Below, one piece after another: positions 45,422 to 55,460 of a stretch of DNA of 64,000 bases. Under the pieces are notes generated by a model. That model was not told where the DNA came from, ran no database searches, and saw only the letters and a list, made by a program, of their open reading frames with translations. Every line of letters begins with the position of its first letter. The stretch's first letter is position 1. The position numbers and the translations under genes were made by a program. The stretch covers positions 1 to 64,000 of the forward strand of contig JAITGM010000007.1 of NCBI GenBank assembly GCA_031280685.1. The letters are read 5' to 3'. The stretch comes from Christensenellaceae bacterium (GTDB lineage Bacteria > Bacillota > Clostridia > Christensenellales > UBA1750).

Positions 45422-46855
45422 ATGACCGGGTTTCAGCGCTTCACTCCCCAAATCGGCGCCCCGCTGCCGCGAATTCGCCCCGAAAATGCCGGGGTCAGCC
45501 CCGCCGCCGTCTTGAAGATGATCCGAAGCTATGCCGAAAAGGGCCTGCGCATCCACAGCTTCCTGCTCATCAGGGACGGCAGGGTCTACTCCGAGGGCTA
45601 TTACGCCCCCTATGCGCCCGATCTTTTCCAGACCGTCTACTCCCTGAGCAAATCCTTCACCTCGGTGGCGATGGGCATCGCCGAGGGCGAGGGCCTTTTG
45701 AGCCTCGACGAAAAGATCGAAGACATCTTCGCCGAAGAGATCAAGCAGGCCGGCACGCAACCCTCAAAGGAGCTTTCGGGCCTGACGGTGCGCAACCTTC
45801 TTCGCATGGGCACCGGGCAAGAAAAAGAAAGCTGGTCAGGAACCGACCATATTCTCTCCTTCCTCAAGGAGCCCTTCCACGAGATGCCCGGCGAGCACTT
45901 CCGCTATAACACCGCCGCCACCTACATGTGCGCGGCCACCCTTTGGAAGAAGGGGATCGACCTGGAGGCCTACCTGCAAGAGAAGCTCTTCGGCCCGCTC
46001 GGCATTTCGGGCGCGCACTGGCAGCGCTGCGCGCGCGGCATCTGCACGGGTGGCTACGGCCTCTCGATCCTACCCGAAATCATCGCCAAATTCGGGGTTT
46101 TGCTCGCGGGCGACGGCGTTTTTGAGGGCAGGCAGCTCATCCCCAAGGGCTACCTCGACCAGGCCACCACAAAGCAGATCAGCAACGCCCACCATAGCCC
46201 GAACCCGGATTGGCAGGCCGGCTACGGCTACCAATTTTGGATGTGCCAAAACGGCAGCTTCCGCGGCGACGGCATGTACGGCCAGCTTTGCGTCGTCAAC
46301 CGCGCAAAGAACGCGGTTTTGGCCATGACCGCCTTTGTGGACGACATTCAGGCCGAGCTTTCGGTGTATTTCGACGAAATCCTCTCGCAGATGGCCGATG
46401 CCCCCATCCCCGAAGAACCCGAAGCCTTCGCCGCGCTGCAGGCCGAGCTCAAGGGCCTGCGGGCGGCCATTCAGCCGGTTGTGGACGATGGCGGCGCCAT
46501 ACCCAAGTCTGTTTTGGGCAAGGAATACCGCCTGGGCCCGCACAGCCTGCGCGTGGAAGAAGAAGGCGGCAAGCTCAGCCTGCACGCCAGCTTCTATGGC
46601 GAGCCCGTGGTGCTGCCGCGCGGCAGGACGGGCCAATATCTCTTGCCCACCAACCTAGGCGCCAATAAAACCGGAATCGCCGTGTTCAGCCCTGCGGTGC
46701 TGGGTTACGGCGTGCGCGGCGGCAAGCTCGCCCTGCGCATCCTCTCGCTCGAGTTCATGTTCGACGTAAGCATCGAAATCGGCGAGGACGGTCTCAATGC
46801 CTGGCATGTTTATGATGTGAACCACCACAAGCGCATCGAGCACATCGGCTTTTAG
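45422..46855 (+). CDS. Serine hydrolase, class C beta-lactamase family
   Basis: SxxK motif VYSLSKSFTSVAMG; YNTAATYMCAATLWKKG; YGYQFWMCQNGSFRGDGMYGQ; aaggagg RBS. Confidence 0.9.
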   Translation: MTGFQRFTPQIGAPLPRIRPENAGVSPAAVLKMIRSYAEKGLRIHSFLLIRDGRVYSEGYYAPYAPDLFQTVYSLSKSFTSVAMGIAEGEGLLSLDEKIEDIFAEEIKQAGTQPSKELSGLTVRNLLRMGTGQEKESWSGTDHILSFLKEPFHEMPGEHFRYNTAATYMCAATLWKKGIDLEAYLQEKLFGPLGISGAHWQRCARGICTGGYGLSILPEIIAKFGVLLAGDGVFEGRQLIPKGYLDQATTKQISNAHHSPNPDWQAGYGYQFWMCQNGSFRGDGMYGQLCVVNRAKNAVLAMTAFVDDIQAELSVYFDEILSQMADAPIPEEPEAFAALQAELKGLRAAIQPVVDDGGAIPKSVLGKEYRLGPHSLRVEEEGGKLSLHASFYGEPVVLPRGRTGQYLLPTNLGANKTGIAVFSPAVLGYGVRGGKLALRILSLEFMFDVSIEIGEDGLNAWHVYDVNHHKRIEHIGF

Positions 46856-46857
46856 CC

Positions 46858-46905
46858 ATAAAAAATGCGCCGGCGTTTTTACGCCGGCGCATTTTTTGTG
46901 GCTAA
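46858..46905. terminator. Bidirectional terminator
   Basis: AAAAAATGCGCCGGCGTTTTTACGCCGGCGCATTTTTT perfect hairpin. Confidence 0.95.
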
Positions 46906-46918
46906 AAGCCCAAGGGAA

Positions 46919-47701
46919 CTAAAAGCCGAACTCGCGCAGAAAAGCCTCGAGCAGCGAAGGCCAGGCCTTGGCCAGCGGGGTTTCTTCCGCCATGGCCAGC
47001 CCATGCCTGCCGAAGGGGAAGACGTGCAGGGCATAAGGCACCTTGCGGGCCTGCAGCGCCCCCGCGAAGAGCAGCGAATTTTCGAGCGGAACCAGCTCGT
47101 CGGCTTCGGTGTGGAAAAGGAAGCAGGGCGGCGTATCGTCGCGAACGGACTTGACCGCATCGACCTCCTCCACTTTTAAGCCCGCAGTCAGCGCCTTTTT
47201 TGAGCCCGGATGCGACAGGCCGTCTTCCATCGAGAGCACGGCGTAGCAGGGAATGATCATGTCGGGCCTTGAGGAAACCCTTTCGATCGGGTCGGCAGCG
47301 TTTTCATCGCCATAATCGAAGCGGCAGCCGCTCATGGCGCAAAGGTGCCCGCCTGCCGAAAAGCCGATCACGGCGATCTTGTCTGGCTTGATGTTGAATT
47401 CCGCCGCCCTTGCGCGCAAAAGGCGCACGCCGCGGTTCGCGTCCACAATCGGCGCTGGCCAGGCATAGGGCGCGACGCGGTAATCGAGGATGAAGGCGTG
47501 CAGGCCCATGGCGTGCATGGCCTTGACCACGGGCAGCTTCTCGTGCGCCACCTTTTCGATATAGCCGCCGCCGGGGCAGATTAGGGCCGCCGCGCGGGGC
47601 TTGTTGTCGAGCGGGTAACAGGTCAAAAACGGCCGCTGCCCCTTGCTTTCGTCATAAAGCGGCGTCTTGCCGTCCTCCCAAAGCCAGATCCTTTCTTCCA
47701 T
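46919..47701 (-). CDS. Alpha/beta hydrolase (esterase/xylan esterase-like)
   Basis: AALICPGGGYIEKVAHEK oxyanion; AVIGFSAGGHLCAM (GxSxGG); FLFHTEADELVPLENS; FGRHGLA. Confidence 0.92.
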   Translation of the reverse strand: MEERIWLWEDGKTPLYDESKGQRPFLTCYPLDNKPRAAALICPGGGYIEKVAHEKLPVVKAMHAMGLHAFILDYRVAPYAWPAPIVDANRGVRLLRARAAEFNIKPDKIAVIGFSAGGHLCAMSGCRFDYGDENAADPIERVSSRPDMIIPCYAVLSMEDGLSHPGSKKALTAGLKVEEVDAVKSVRDDTPPCFLFHTEADELVPLENSLLFAGALQARKVPYALHVFPFGRHGLAMAEETPLAKAWPSLLEAFLREFGF

Positions 47702-47784
47702 AGCTTAAATCCCTGCCTTTCTTTCGTTTTGCCGGATGGATTCCGCATCGAGTTCAGCGCCCCTCGCCTTTTCGCGCTTTTCTT

Positions 47785-48603
47785 TTATAAATAGGGAATC
47801 AAATCCGAAAGTCTTTCGACCAGCACCTCGGGCTCTATCCCGGTCTGCTCAATCTCCTTCTCGCTGCCTTCCCCGGTCAAAACCATGACCGAGAGCAGGC
47901 CGTGGTCCAGGCCGGTCTTGATATCGGTATAGAGCCTGTCGCCCACCATGGCCATTTCGCCGGGCTGCAGGCCCGTGCGTTCGGCGGCCGCGCGCACGAT
48001 TTCGCCATAGGGCTTGCCCACGATGAGATCGGGCCGCCTGCCTGCCGAAGCTTCGATGAAGGCGATGATCGCGCCAATATCCGGCACAAAGCCCGTGGGC
48101 GTGGGGCAGTTGAAGTCCGGGTGGGTGGCGATGTAGGGCAGGCCGGCGCGCACGAAGTCGCAGACCGCGCACATCTTGGCATAGTTCAGGCTCGTGTCAA
48201 AGCCGATCAGCACGATTTCGGGCTTCTCTTGGTCGATTTTGATGCCAAAGCGCTGCATTTCGGCCAGAAGCGAATCGTTCCCCAGCAAAAAGACGCGCTT
48301 GCCCGGATGCTCGCGCAAAAGGTACATCGCGGCTGCCTGGCCCGACGAGAGCATCTGCCTTTCGCCGATGAAAACCCCCATGGCTTCGAGCTTTTTGATA
48401 TAGTGCTCGGTGCCGCGGGACGAGTTGTTGGTCAAGAAGGCGAAGCTGCGCCCCGATTCTTCGACCGCCCTTAAAAAGGCGAGAGAGCCTTCGAAAATCT
48501 GGTCGCCCAAATAGAAGGTTCCATCCATGTCGAGCAAGAAACAGCGCACCTTCTTGAGCTTTCCGCGCAGCTGTTCTTCGGTTAGTTCCCCAAGCTTTTT
48601 CAA
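47785..48603 (-). CDS. HAD-IIA family hydrolase (NagD-like)
   Basis: FLLDMDGTFYLGDQIFEGS; FLTNNSSR; VGKPYGEIV; AMVGDRLYTDIKTGLDHGL. Confidence 0.93.
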   Translation of the reverse strand: MKKLGELTEEQLRGKLKKVRCFLLDMDGTFYLGDQIFEGSLAFLRAVEESGRSFAFLTNNSSRGTEHYIKKLEAMGVFIGERQMLSSGQAAAMYLLREHPGKRVFLLGNDSLLAEMQRFGIKIDQEKPEIVLIGFDTSLNYAKMCAVCDFVRAGLPYIATHPDFNCPTPTGFVPDIGAIIAFIEASAGRRPDLIVGKPYGEIVRAAAERTGLQPGEMAMVGDRLYTDIKTGLDHGLLSVMVLTGEGSEKEIEQTGIEPEVLVERLSDLIPYL

Positions 48604-48640
48604 GCGCTTCCCTCCATTTTTCGGTCGCTTTTACGTTGTT

Positions 48641-49951
48641 TCAAGCAAAAATCTCCTCCGCGATCTCCTCCAGAACGCCCAGGCGGAAGGCCATGCGCAG
48701 CGCGCTGTAGCGCGGGCGCAGCAGGAAGGCGCAAAGCATCGCGTCCTTCATGTCCTGCCTGGTCGCGCCGATGCCTTCGGGCGCCGAAGGCCCGCCGGCC
48801 GCTTCGAGCATTTGGGCGAAATCTTCCCTTTTCGCGGCCAAAACGGCCGCTTTTTGCGCAAAACCATCAAAGTGCCGCAAGTAGCCCTCGTATTGTTCCA
48901 CGCTCGTCCTCCCCTCGCCCTGTTCCAGCGGCGCGGCGCGCAAAAAGCCCCCGGCCAGCGGGCCGTAGCCCCGCCGCAGGCGCGCTTCCCAAAGACGCAG
49001 ATCGACGGGCTTGGCCTCCCGCCGTTTTTGGAACAGCTTTTGATAGAACTCGATCATGAAGAGCGTCGCCACGCCGACCTTATCGCCGTGCAGGCTGGGC
49101 TTTTCGCCCCGCAAGAGCTGCCGCATCTCTAAAAAGTGGGCGATATGGTGCTCCGCGCCGGAGGCCGGCCTGGAATTGCCCATCATCTGCATGGCCAGGC
49201 CTGAAAGGGTGAGCCCTTCAGCCAGCCTCGCGGCGGCGCCCTCTTCGCCCGCGGCAAGGCCGGGCGCCAGCTTCTCGCAGCGGGCCAGCGCCTCGCTCAT
49301 CAGCCCAAAGACCGCCTCGCAACGGCTTTCGCCCAAAATCGCCTGGGAAAGCTCCCAGTCGAGCAGGGCGATGTGCTTGCCCAGCATGTCGCCCAGGCCC
49401 GCCGCGACCATCTTGCGCGGCGCGGCGGCCAAAATGCCTTCGTCAAAGAGCACGGCCTCGGGCGCGACGGCTTCGTAGGTGATCTTCATCCCCTGATCGA
49501 GCACCGGGGAAACCGAGGAGGCGTAGCCGTCCATCGACGGGGCGGTGCCGAGCACCAAATAGGGCAATTTGAGCCTGTGGGCGACCAGGCGCGTGGAATC
49601 GTTCACCGTGCCCGAGCCCACGGCCAGCAGGAGCGCCGTCTTTTCGCCCGCACGAAGTAGAATCTGCCCCAGGGCCCTTTCATCCGCGTGGATTTCATCG
49701 CCCAGCAGGATCGCCTCGGCCTGCGGCAAGCCGCGCAGCGCCTCGCTGACCAGGGGCCCTGCGAGCGCCTTCGTGGTCGCGTCATACACGCAGAGGATCT
49801 GCCCACCCGCGGCCAAGTCCCCCGCCAGGGCGCGGAGCCGCCCAGGCACGCGGCCGCCCGAATAGAGCGCCCTGGTTTGCAGCGCGTGCCGCCGCCCGCA
49901 GGCGCATTCGCCCTCCAAGCGCCTTGCCAGCGCCAAAAGATCTTCCGGCAT
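48641..49951 (-). CDS. sn-glycerol-1-phosphate dehydrogenase (EgsA/AraM-like)
   Basis: AVGSGTVNDSTRLVAHRLKLPYLVLGTAPSMDGYASSVSPV.. and SGAEHHIAHFLEM..GDKVGVATL. Confidence 0.92.
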   Translation of the reverse strand: MPEDLLALARRLEGECACGRRHALQTRALYSGGRVPGRLRALAGDLAAGGQILCVYDATTKALAGPLVSEALRGLPQAEAILLGDEIHADERALGQILLRAGEKTALLLAVGSGTVNDSTRLVAHRLKLPYLVLGTAPSMDGYASSVSPVLDQGMKITYEAVAPEAVLFDEGILAAAPRKMVAAGLGDMLGKHIALLDWELSQAILGESRCEAVFGLMSEALARCEKLAPGLAAGEEGAAARLAEGLTLSGLAMQMMGNSRPASGAEHHIAHFLEMRQLLRGEKPSLHGDKVGVATLFMIEFYQKLFQKRREAKPVDLRLWEARLRRGYGPLAGGFLRAAPLEQGEGRTSVEQYEGYLRHFDGFAQKAAVLAAKREDFAQMLEAAGGPSAPEGIGATRQDMKDAMLCAFLLRPRYSALRMAFRLGVLEEIAEEIFA

Positions 49952-50106
49952 TCAAATCCCCCCTCGTTTTGCCTACACTCTATCATAAAATGATTGGGGA
50001 AACGAGCAAAAAAGGCATTGCAATCACTGTAAAATAGCTGTAAACTAGCACCAAGGACGGGAAGGCTTCCCGCCCTAGAGCAAAGAGTAACAGGGAGGTC
50101 TTTCCA

Positions 50107-51213
50107 ATGGGTGAGCAAATCGTCAAGATCGGCATCATCGGCTGCGGCGGCATCGCCAACGGCAAGCACATGCCGAGCCTGAAAAAGTTCGCGGACGTGC
50201 AGATGGTCGCCTTCTGCGATATCGTGAAGGAACGGGCCGAAAAGGCGGCTGCCGAATACGGCGCGCCTGGCGCCAAGGTGTATACCGACTATAAAGAGCT
50301 TTTGAAGGATGAATCGGTCGACGTCGTGCACGTCCTGACTCCGAACATCGACCATAGCTACATCACGGTGGACGCCCTGAACGCGGGCAAGCACGTCATG
50401 TGCGAAAAGCCCATGGCCATCAACACCGCAGAAGCGCAAAAGATGCTCGACGCCGCCAAAAAGACGGGCAAGAAGCTGACCATCGGCTACCAGAACCGCT
50501 TCCGCAACGACTCGCTGTATCTAAAGCAGATCTGCGATAACGGCGACTTAGGCGAGATTTATTACGCCCGCGCAAAGGCCATCCGCCGCCGCGGCGTGCC
50601 CACCTGGGGCGTGTTCATCGATGAGGAAAAGCAGGGCGGCGGGCCGCTGATAGACATCGGCACCCACGCGCTGGATCTGACCCTGTGGATGATGAACAAT
50701 TACGAGCCCGAAATGGTGGTGGGCACCAAATACCGCAAGCTGGCCGATACCGAAAACGCTGCCAACAACTTCGGCCCCTGGGACCCCAAAAAGTTCACCA
50801 CGGAAGACAGCGCCTTTGGCTTCGTGCGCATGAAGAACGGCGCCACCATCGTGGTGGAAAGCTCCTGGGCGCTCAACACCCTCGACATTGGTGAGGCCAG
50901 AACCGCACTTTCGGGCACCAAGGGCGGTGCGGACATGGAAGGCGACCGCGCCAAGGGCGCCCTGCGCATCAACGGCGAGAAGAACTCGCGCATGTTTGTC
51001 GAAACCCCCGAGCTCAACGTGGGCGGGGTTGATTTCTTCGAGGGCGCGGGCAGTTTCAGCGCCTCCGACCTTGAGGCCCGCATGTGGATCGACCACATTA
51101 AGGATCCTTCCAAGCCCCTGACCACCAAGCCCGAGCAGGCCATCGTGGTCACGAAGATCCTCGAAGCCATCTACGAATCCGCCAAGACCGGCAAGCCGGT
51201 GTACTTCGACTAG
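50107..51213 (+). CDS. Gfo/Idh/MocA family oxidoreductase
   Basis: IGIIGCGGIANGKHMPSL Rossmann; HVMCEKPMAINTAEA; GGPLIDIGTHALDLTLWMM. Confidence 0.95.
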   Translation: MGEQIVKIGIIGCGGIANGKHMPSLKKFADVQMVAFCDIVKERAEKAAAEYGAPGAKVYTDYKELLKDESVDVVHVLTPNIDHSYITVDALNAGKHVMCEKPMAINTAEAQKMLDAAKKTGKKLTIGYQNRFRNDSLYLKQICDNGDLGEIYYARAKAIRRRGVPTWGVFIDEEKQGGGPLIDIGTHALDLTLWMMNNYEPEMVVGTKYRKLADTENAANNFGPWDPKKFTTEDSAFGFVRMKNGATIVVESSWALNTLDIGEARTALSGTKGGADMEGDRAKGALRINGEKNSRMFVETPELNVGGVDFFEGAGSFSASDLEARMWIDHIKDPSKPLTTKPEQAIVVTKILEAIYESAKTGKPVYFD

Positions 51214-51236
51214 GCCCATGGTTACCCGCGCAACAT

Positions 51237-51278
51237 AAAATAAGGGCGCCATGCTTCCGTCAGCGTGGCGCCCTTATT
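51237..51278 (+). terminator. Terminator
   Basis: AAATAAGGGCGCCATGCTTCCGTCAGCGTGGCGCCCTTATTTAT. Confidence 0.85.
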
Positions 51279-51302
51279 TATATTAAGTGAGTTTCTCGCT
51301 GT

Positions 51303-51911
51303 TTATGGAATCGAAGATTGAACCTTGGTCATGACCCCGGCCTGCGTCTGTGGCATTTCGGTCAAATGTGCGACTTGATTCTGTGGGAGATTACGTGAAA
51401 TATCCCAGTCAGTCCCCCCATAAATCGTGTATCCAAGGTATTCATAGCACCATTCCACAACTCCATCACAGCGCATCGCGATCAGATTCGTTATCCCTAC
51501 CCAGGTATTCGATACCGGCGCCGAATATTGCAAAATCTGCGCCAAGCAATAGGGCAAAGATAAATTCTTTAGCTGATTAGCCATTGCTGCCGCATTATCG
51601 CGCGTCAGGCTGCTAATGAATTGGTTTGGCCTGTATACGCCCTTAAACGTGTTACTCGCACTGCCAGAATTCATAAATGTGCTCCATGTCACCAGGCCGA
51701 CTGTCTTGCCCGATCCGCTAGCCTGTATCACCGAATAAGACGCTGATGTTGACGTGTACATCATCCCCGCATGCCATACGTAAGTAGTAAAAACGCCATC
51801 GCGAAACACTGCATAGCCCTGCGCGCCTGTCGCGGCAGAGGCAGGCGCCACGCACAAAACGCACATGGTCAGCACAATCGCAGTCAATCTCACAAATCTA
51901 TTTTTACCCAT
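51303..51911 (-). CDS. Hypothetical secreted protein
   Basis: Signal peptide MGKNRFVRLTAIVLTMCVLCVAPASAA; remainder S/T/Y-rich with CDGVVEWCYEYLG; gagagga RBS. Confidence 0.65.
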   Translation of the reverse strand: MGKNRFVRLTAIVLTMCVLCVAPASAATGAQGYAVFRDGVFTTYVWHAGMMYTSTSASYSVIQASGSGKTVGLVTWSTFMNSGSASNTFKGVYRPNQFISSLTRDNAAAMANQLKNLSLPYCLAQILQYSAPVSNTWVGITNLIAMRCDGVVEWCYEYLGYTIYGGTDWDISRNLPQNQVAHLTEMPQTQAGVMTKVQSSIP

Positions 51912-51942
51912 TTTCTCTCCTCTTTCCCTTTTTGTTGAATCC

Positions 51943-53022
51943 CTACTTGTGCTTGTCCACATGCATAATTCCTTCTTTCTCTACAAGCTCGCAAACCCTC
52001 TTGCCTTGCGCCACAAGCTCTGGGGAAGTTTTTGCCTTTTCAAGCCTTTCTACCTGTTTTTTTAAGTAAGGAAGGCAATTGTCGATGGGATTGACCTCCA
52101 TCGACTCGAGAGCAACCTGTAAATCTGCTTCCGAGAGTTTTTCATCCGCAAGCTTTTGTTCTATCACGGGATAGCTTTCATAGACACACCTTAACTTTAC
52201 CAAACGATCTATTTTATCATTTGAAAGCAGATATCTGAGCGCATTCCAGCAATTCATATCCCCGAGAGCATAGGCAATGCTATCCCTGAATTCTTGGGAA
52301 TCCACTTTTGCAAAAAGTTCCTTGCATATTGATAGGAATTTCTCTTGCTCCTGCAGAGATGCGCTTCGCAGCGCAGGACCACCATAAAGTACTGCCCCTC
52401 GAAGTCTTTCCAATGGTTGCTTATCGCTGTCATTCAAAATCGTGTTTAGAACGACTTGAAATTCTCCAGGGTATGTTTGGTATAACCTGCGAATGGCGAT
52501 AAAAGACATATTCGGCTCTGCATTAAGAGCAATTTCCTTCAAAACGCCGGAATCCTTCGGCGCGCTAAAATTAAGCAGTTGTTCTCGAATGCGAATCTCC
52601 ACATTGTTGTCATAAATCAACGCAAAGACCTTCTCGTTGAGCTCATCCGAAACCCTTTCGACCCTAAGGTTATCATATAGAAGCTCGATCGCCAGCATCC
52701 GAGTGACTGCCGGGCGTTTGTCGTCCAAGACCAGTCCCGCCCAAAAGAGTGAATCTCTTTCATTTTCCTTGATGCGTAAGGCAATCGCATAGGGCATCGC
52801 TTCTTCGTTGTAGTCGAGCTTTTTCTCCTCAATTTCAGTTAGGAGTTCCTCTACGCTCTTCTCGTTCAACTCGCGCATGAACGCCTCCGCTTGCTCAACC
52901 GCCTCCTTTGCAGGATGATCCTTCGGGATGTTTTGCGTAGAGAACAGATCCACGCCATACACAGCCATCGGAATGAGAATCAGCAGGCAAACCAGAGCAA
53001 TGATCCAAATCTTTTTCTTCAC
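51943..53022 (-). CDS. Hypothetical membrane-anchored, all-helical (HEAT-like?) protein
   Basis: GTG start behind aaggagggg; TM KKKIWIIALVCLLILIPMAVYG; helical soluble domain. Confidence 0.7.
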   Translation of the reverse strand: MKKKIWIIALVCLLILIPMAVYGVDLFSTQNIPKDHPAKEAVEQAEAFMRELNEKSVEELLTEIEEKKLDYNEEAMPYAIALRIKENERDSLFWAGLVLDDKRPAVTRMLAIELLYDNLRVERVSDELNEKVFALIYDNNVEIRIREQLLNFSAPKDSGVLKEIALNAEPNMSFIAIRRLYQTYPGEFQVVLNTILNDSDKQPLERLRGAVLYGGPALRSASLQEQEKFLSICKELFAKVDSQEFRDSIAYALGDMNCWNALRYLLSNDKIDRLVKLRCVYESYPVIEQKLADEKLSEADLQVALESMEVNPIDNCLPYLKKQVERLEKAKTSPELVAQGKRVCELVEKEGIMHVDKHK

Positions 53023-53200
53023 CGTTACTTCCCCTCCTTGTTTACTCTCGGTTTTCCATATCGGCTCCATTTCCTTTCCAAGCTCGATAATGGAAACCAG
53101 CGCAACCAGAATAAATCATTTTTTTATTCTGTCAAGCGTTAATTCATCACTCGGCTAAATTAACGCCCCCGGATTGCGCCCGCCGGAAACAATCCCCGCC

Positions 53201-53228
53201 TTGAAAGCGTTTCCCCATGTGATATAAT
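53201..53228 (+). promoter_or_regulatory. Promoter TTGAAA-16-TATAAT for 53253-53783 gene
   Basis: Direct reading. Confidence 0.7.
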
Positions 53229-53252
53229 GGCGAAGAAGAGAGAAGGGGTTTT

Positions 53253-53783
53253 GTGGACTACGCCATTCGCTTTCTGGCCTGCCTGCTCAAATGGATGGTG
53301 ATCGCGGCCGTCGTGACGGCACTCGGTTTTTCCGCCTTCACGATGGCGATGAACATGAGCCATCTCTATATCCTCGTCACCGAGGGAATGAATACGCGCC
53401 TAAACGTCGCCGTTTGCCTGAGCGACGAGGTCGAACTGCCCAAATTCTTCAGCCAAGAGGCCTACATGAGCGACCCCATCTACGACAAGCGCCGGATCTA
53501 TGAGGATTATGACATGCAGGGCGCCGTCAGCGAGGTGAAGGTCACTTCCATCCACGCCCTGCCCTGGGAAGACAAGGCGATGGTTCGCCTCGAGCAGGTC
53601 GTGGAATCCGTAACCGGCTACTTGCCCATCGCCAAGCAAACCCCCCAGCAGCTCGCCGACCCCAATAAGATCCCCGCCCCTTCTTGGGCGGACGATTCAG
53701 CCTACGAGCTCGAGCTTCAGCGCGAGGGCGACGGCTGGAAGATCGTTCGCCTGACGGAGCTGCCGGATGACGGCCAAAGCTGA
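53253..53783 (+). CDS. Hypothetical membrane protein in operon with dus gene
   Basis: GTG start; N-terminal TM; C-terminal DDSAYELELQREGDGWKIVRL. Confidence 0.75.
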   Translation: MDYAIRFLACLLKWMVIAAVVTALGFSAFTMAMNMSHLYILVTEGMNTRLNVAVCLSDEVELPKFFSQEAYMSDPIYDKRRIYEDYDMQGAVSEVKVTSIHALPWEDKAMVRLEQVVESVTGYLPIAKQTPQQLADPNKIPAPSWADDSAYELELQREGDGWKIVRLTELPDDGQS

Positions 53784-54756
53784 GTTGCAGGCCCTGATTC
53801 CAAAGGGAAGCCTCTTTTTGGCACCCATGGCGGGCGTGGGCGACGCGCCCTTCCGCGCCCTGTGCGCAAGGCAGGGCGCGGATTTTTGCGTCACCGAGAT
53901 GATCTCTGCCAAGGGCCTGGTGCTCGGCCCCCAAAACCGCGAAGAAGTGGCGCTGCTCAGCCGGGTTTCACCCGGCGAGCAGGCCTTTTTGCAGCTTTTC
54001 GGCTCGGAGGATCGCTTTTTGGTCGAGGCCGCGCTGCGCTTTGAGGGCGGCCCTTATCTGGGCATTGATTTCAACCTGGGCTGCCCCGCGCCGAAGATCG
54101 TTTCGAACGGGGATGGCAGCGCGCTGCTGCGCAATCTGCCAAAGGCGCAAAAATCGATCGAAGCGATGGCAAAAGCGCTGAAAAAACCCCTCAGCGTGAA
54201 GATGCGTCTGGGCTGGGACGCGCAAAGCCGCGTCTTTTTAGAAGCCGCCCGCCGCTTTGAGGATGCGGGCGCGGCTTTTATCACCCTGCACGCCCGCACC
54301 CGCAGCCAGTTCTATGGCGAGAAGGCCGATTGGGCGGCCATCGGCGAAACCGCGGCCAAGCTTTCCATCCCCGTCGTGGGCAACGGCGATGTTCGCACGC
54401 CCGAGGATGCCGAGGCCCTGCTGCGCCAAACCGGCTGCCATGCCGTGATGATCGGCCGGGGGGCCATGGGCAACCCCTGGCTGTTTGCGCAAATCAAGCG
54501 GGCACGGCAGGGTCTTGCGCCCTTGCGCGTATCGCCGGGCGAGCGGCTCGAAACCGCGCTCGGGCAGGCGCGCGAGCTGGCCGCGCTGCGCGGGGAGCCC
54601 GCCGCGGTGCGCGAGATGCGCAAGCACATGGCCTGGTATGTGAAGGGCCTGCGCGGCGCCACCGCCGCCAGGCTGCAAATCAACGCCTGCCAAAGCCTAG
54701 GCGCGCTGGAAGAAACGCTGCACGCACTGGCCGCGGCGCAGCCAAGCGAAGGCTAA
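53767..54756 (+). CDS. dusB: tRNA-dihydrouridine synthase
   Basis: LAPMAGVGDAPFRALCARQGADFCVTEMISAKG; FNLGCPAPKIVSNGDGSALLRN; VKMRLGWD; TLHARTRSQFY; VGNGDVRTPEDA; MIGRGAMGNPWLF. Confidence 0.95.
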   Translation: MTAKAELQALIPKGSLFLAPMAGVGDAPFRALCARQGADFCVTEMISAKGLVLGPQNREEVALLSRVSPGEQAFLQLFGSEDRFLVEAALRFEGGPYLGIDFNLGCPAPKIVSNGDGSALLRNLPKAQKSIEAMAKALKKPLSVKMRLGWDAQSRVFLEAARRFEDAGAAFITLHARTRSQFYGEKADWAAIGETAAKLSIPVVGNGDVRTPEDAEALLRQTGCHAVMIGRGAMGNPWLFAQIKRARQGLAPLRVSPGERLETALGQARELAALRGEPAAVREMRKHMAWYVKGLRGATAARLQINACQSLGALEETLHALAAAQPSEG

Positions 54757-54968
54757 ATCGCCGCGCCCAACCAAGCGTGCCTGCGGCCCTCGGGCTGCGC
54801 ATTGATGGATGGGGGCCCCTCCACTCCCGCTGCCCGCACCTAATCTACCCAAAAAAGTTTAAAGTACAGGCGCAGGGCAAAGCCGCGCCTTTTTTTCGAT
54901 TTTTCAAAAAAAACCGGCAAATCCGCCCTCTCGTTTGTATTGTAAGTGAAAGGAGGGGGATAGACCCA

Positions 54969-55460
54969 ATGACGCATTCCTTGTTGCGTACGGACAAGGA
55001 GATCGTGGAGATTTATTCTCGGCACGTCAGAACGATTTACCGCGTCTGCATTGCCTATATGAGGAACCCTCATGACACCGAGGATGCCGTGCACGACACA
55101 TTCATGAAAATGATCACGTCCAATACGGCATTCGAGAGCGAGGAGCACGAAAAGGCCTGGCTGATCAGAACAGCCATAAATGTGTGCAAAAACGCTCTGA
55201 AGCACTGGCGGCGCAAGGTTGAAAGCATGGACAAAATGGAGGACCTTGAGTATCCTGGCGGCCAAAGCGCAGAAACGAGCGGCCTTTTTGACGAGATTTG
55301 TGCCTTGCCCGATAGGTACAAGGCGGTCGTGTTCCTCTATTATTATGAGGGTTACACCAGCGCTGAGATTGCAAAAATGCTCCACAAACCGCAGTCCACG
55401 ATTACAAATCATCTTTCAGAGGCGAGGAAGTCGCTTCGTAAAATGCTTGGGGGCGATTGA
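54969..55460 (+). CDS. RNA polymerase sigma-70 family (ECF) factor
   Basis: YSRHVRTIYRVCIAYMRNPHDTEDAVHDTFMKM (region 2) and LPDRYKAVVFLYYYEGYTSAEIAKMLHKPQSTITNHLSEARKSLRKML (region 4). Confidence 0.93.
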   Translation: MTHSLLRTDKEIVEIYSRHVRTIYRVCIAYMRNPHDTEDAVHDTFMKMITSNTAFESEEHEKAWLIRTAINVCKNALKHWRRKVESMDKMEDLEYPGGQSAETSGLFDEICALPDRYKAVVFLYYYEGYTSAEIAKMLHKPQSTITNHLSEARKSLRKMLGGD

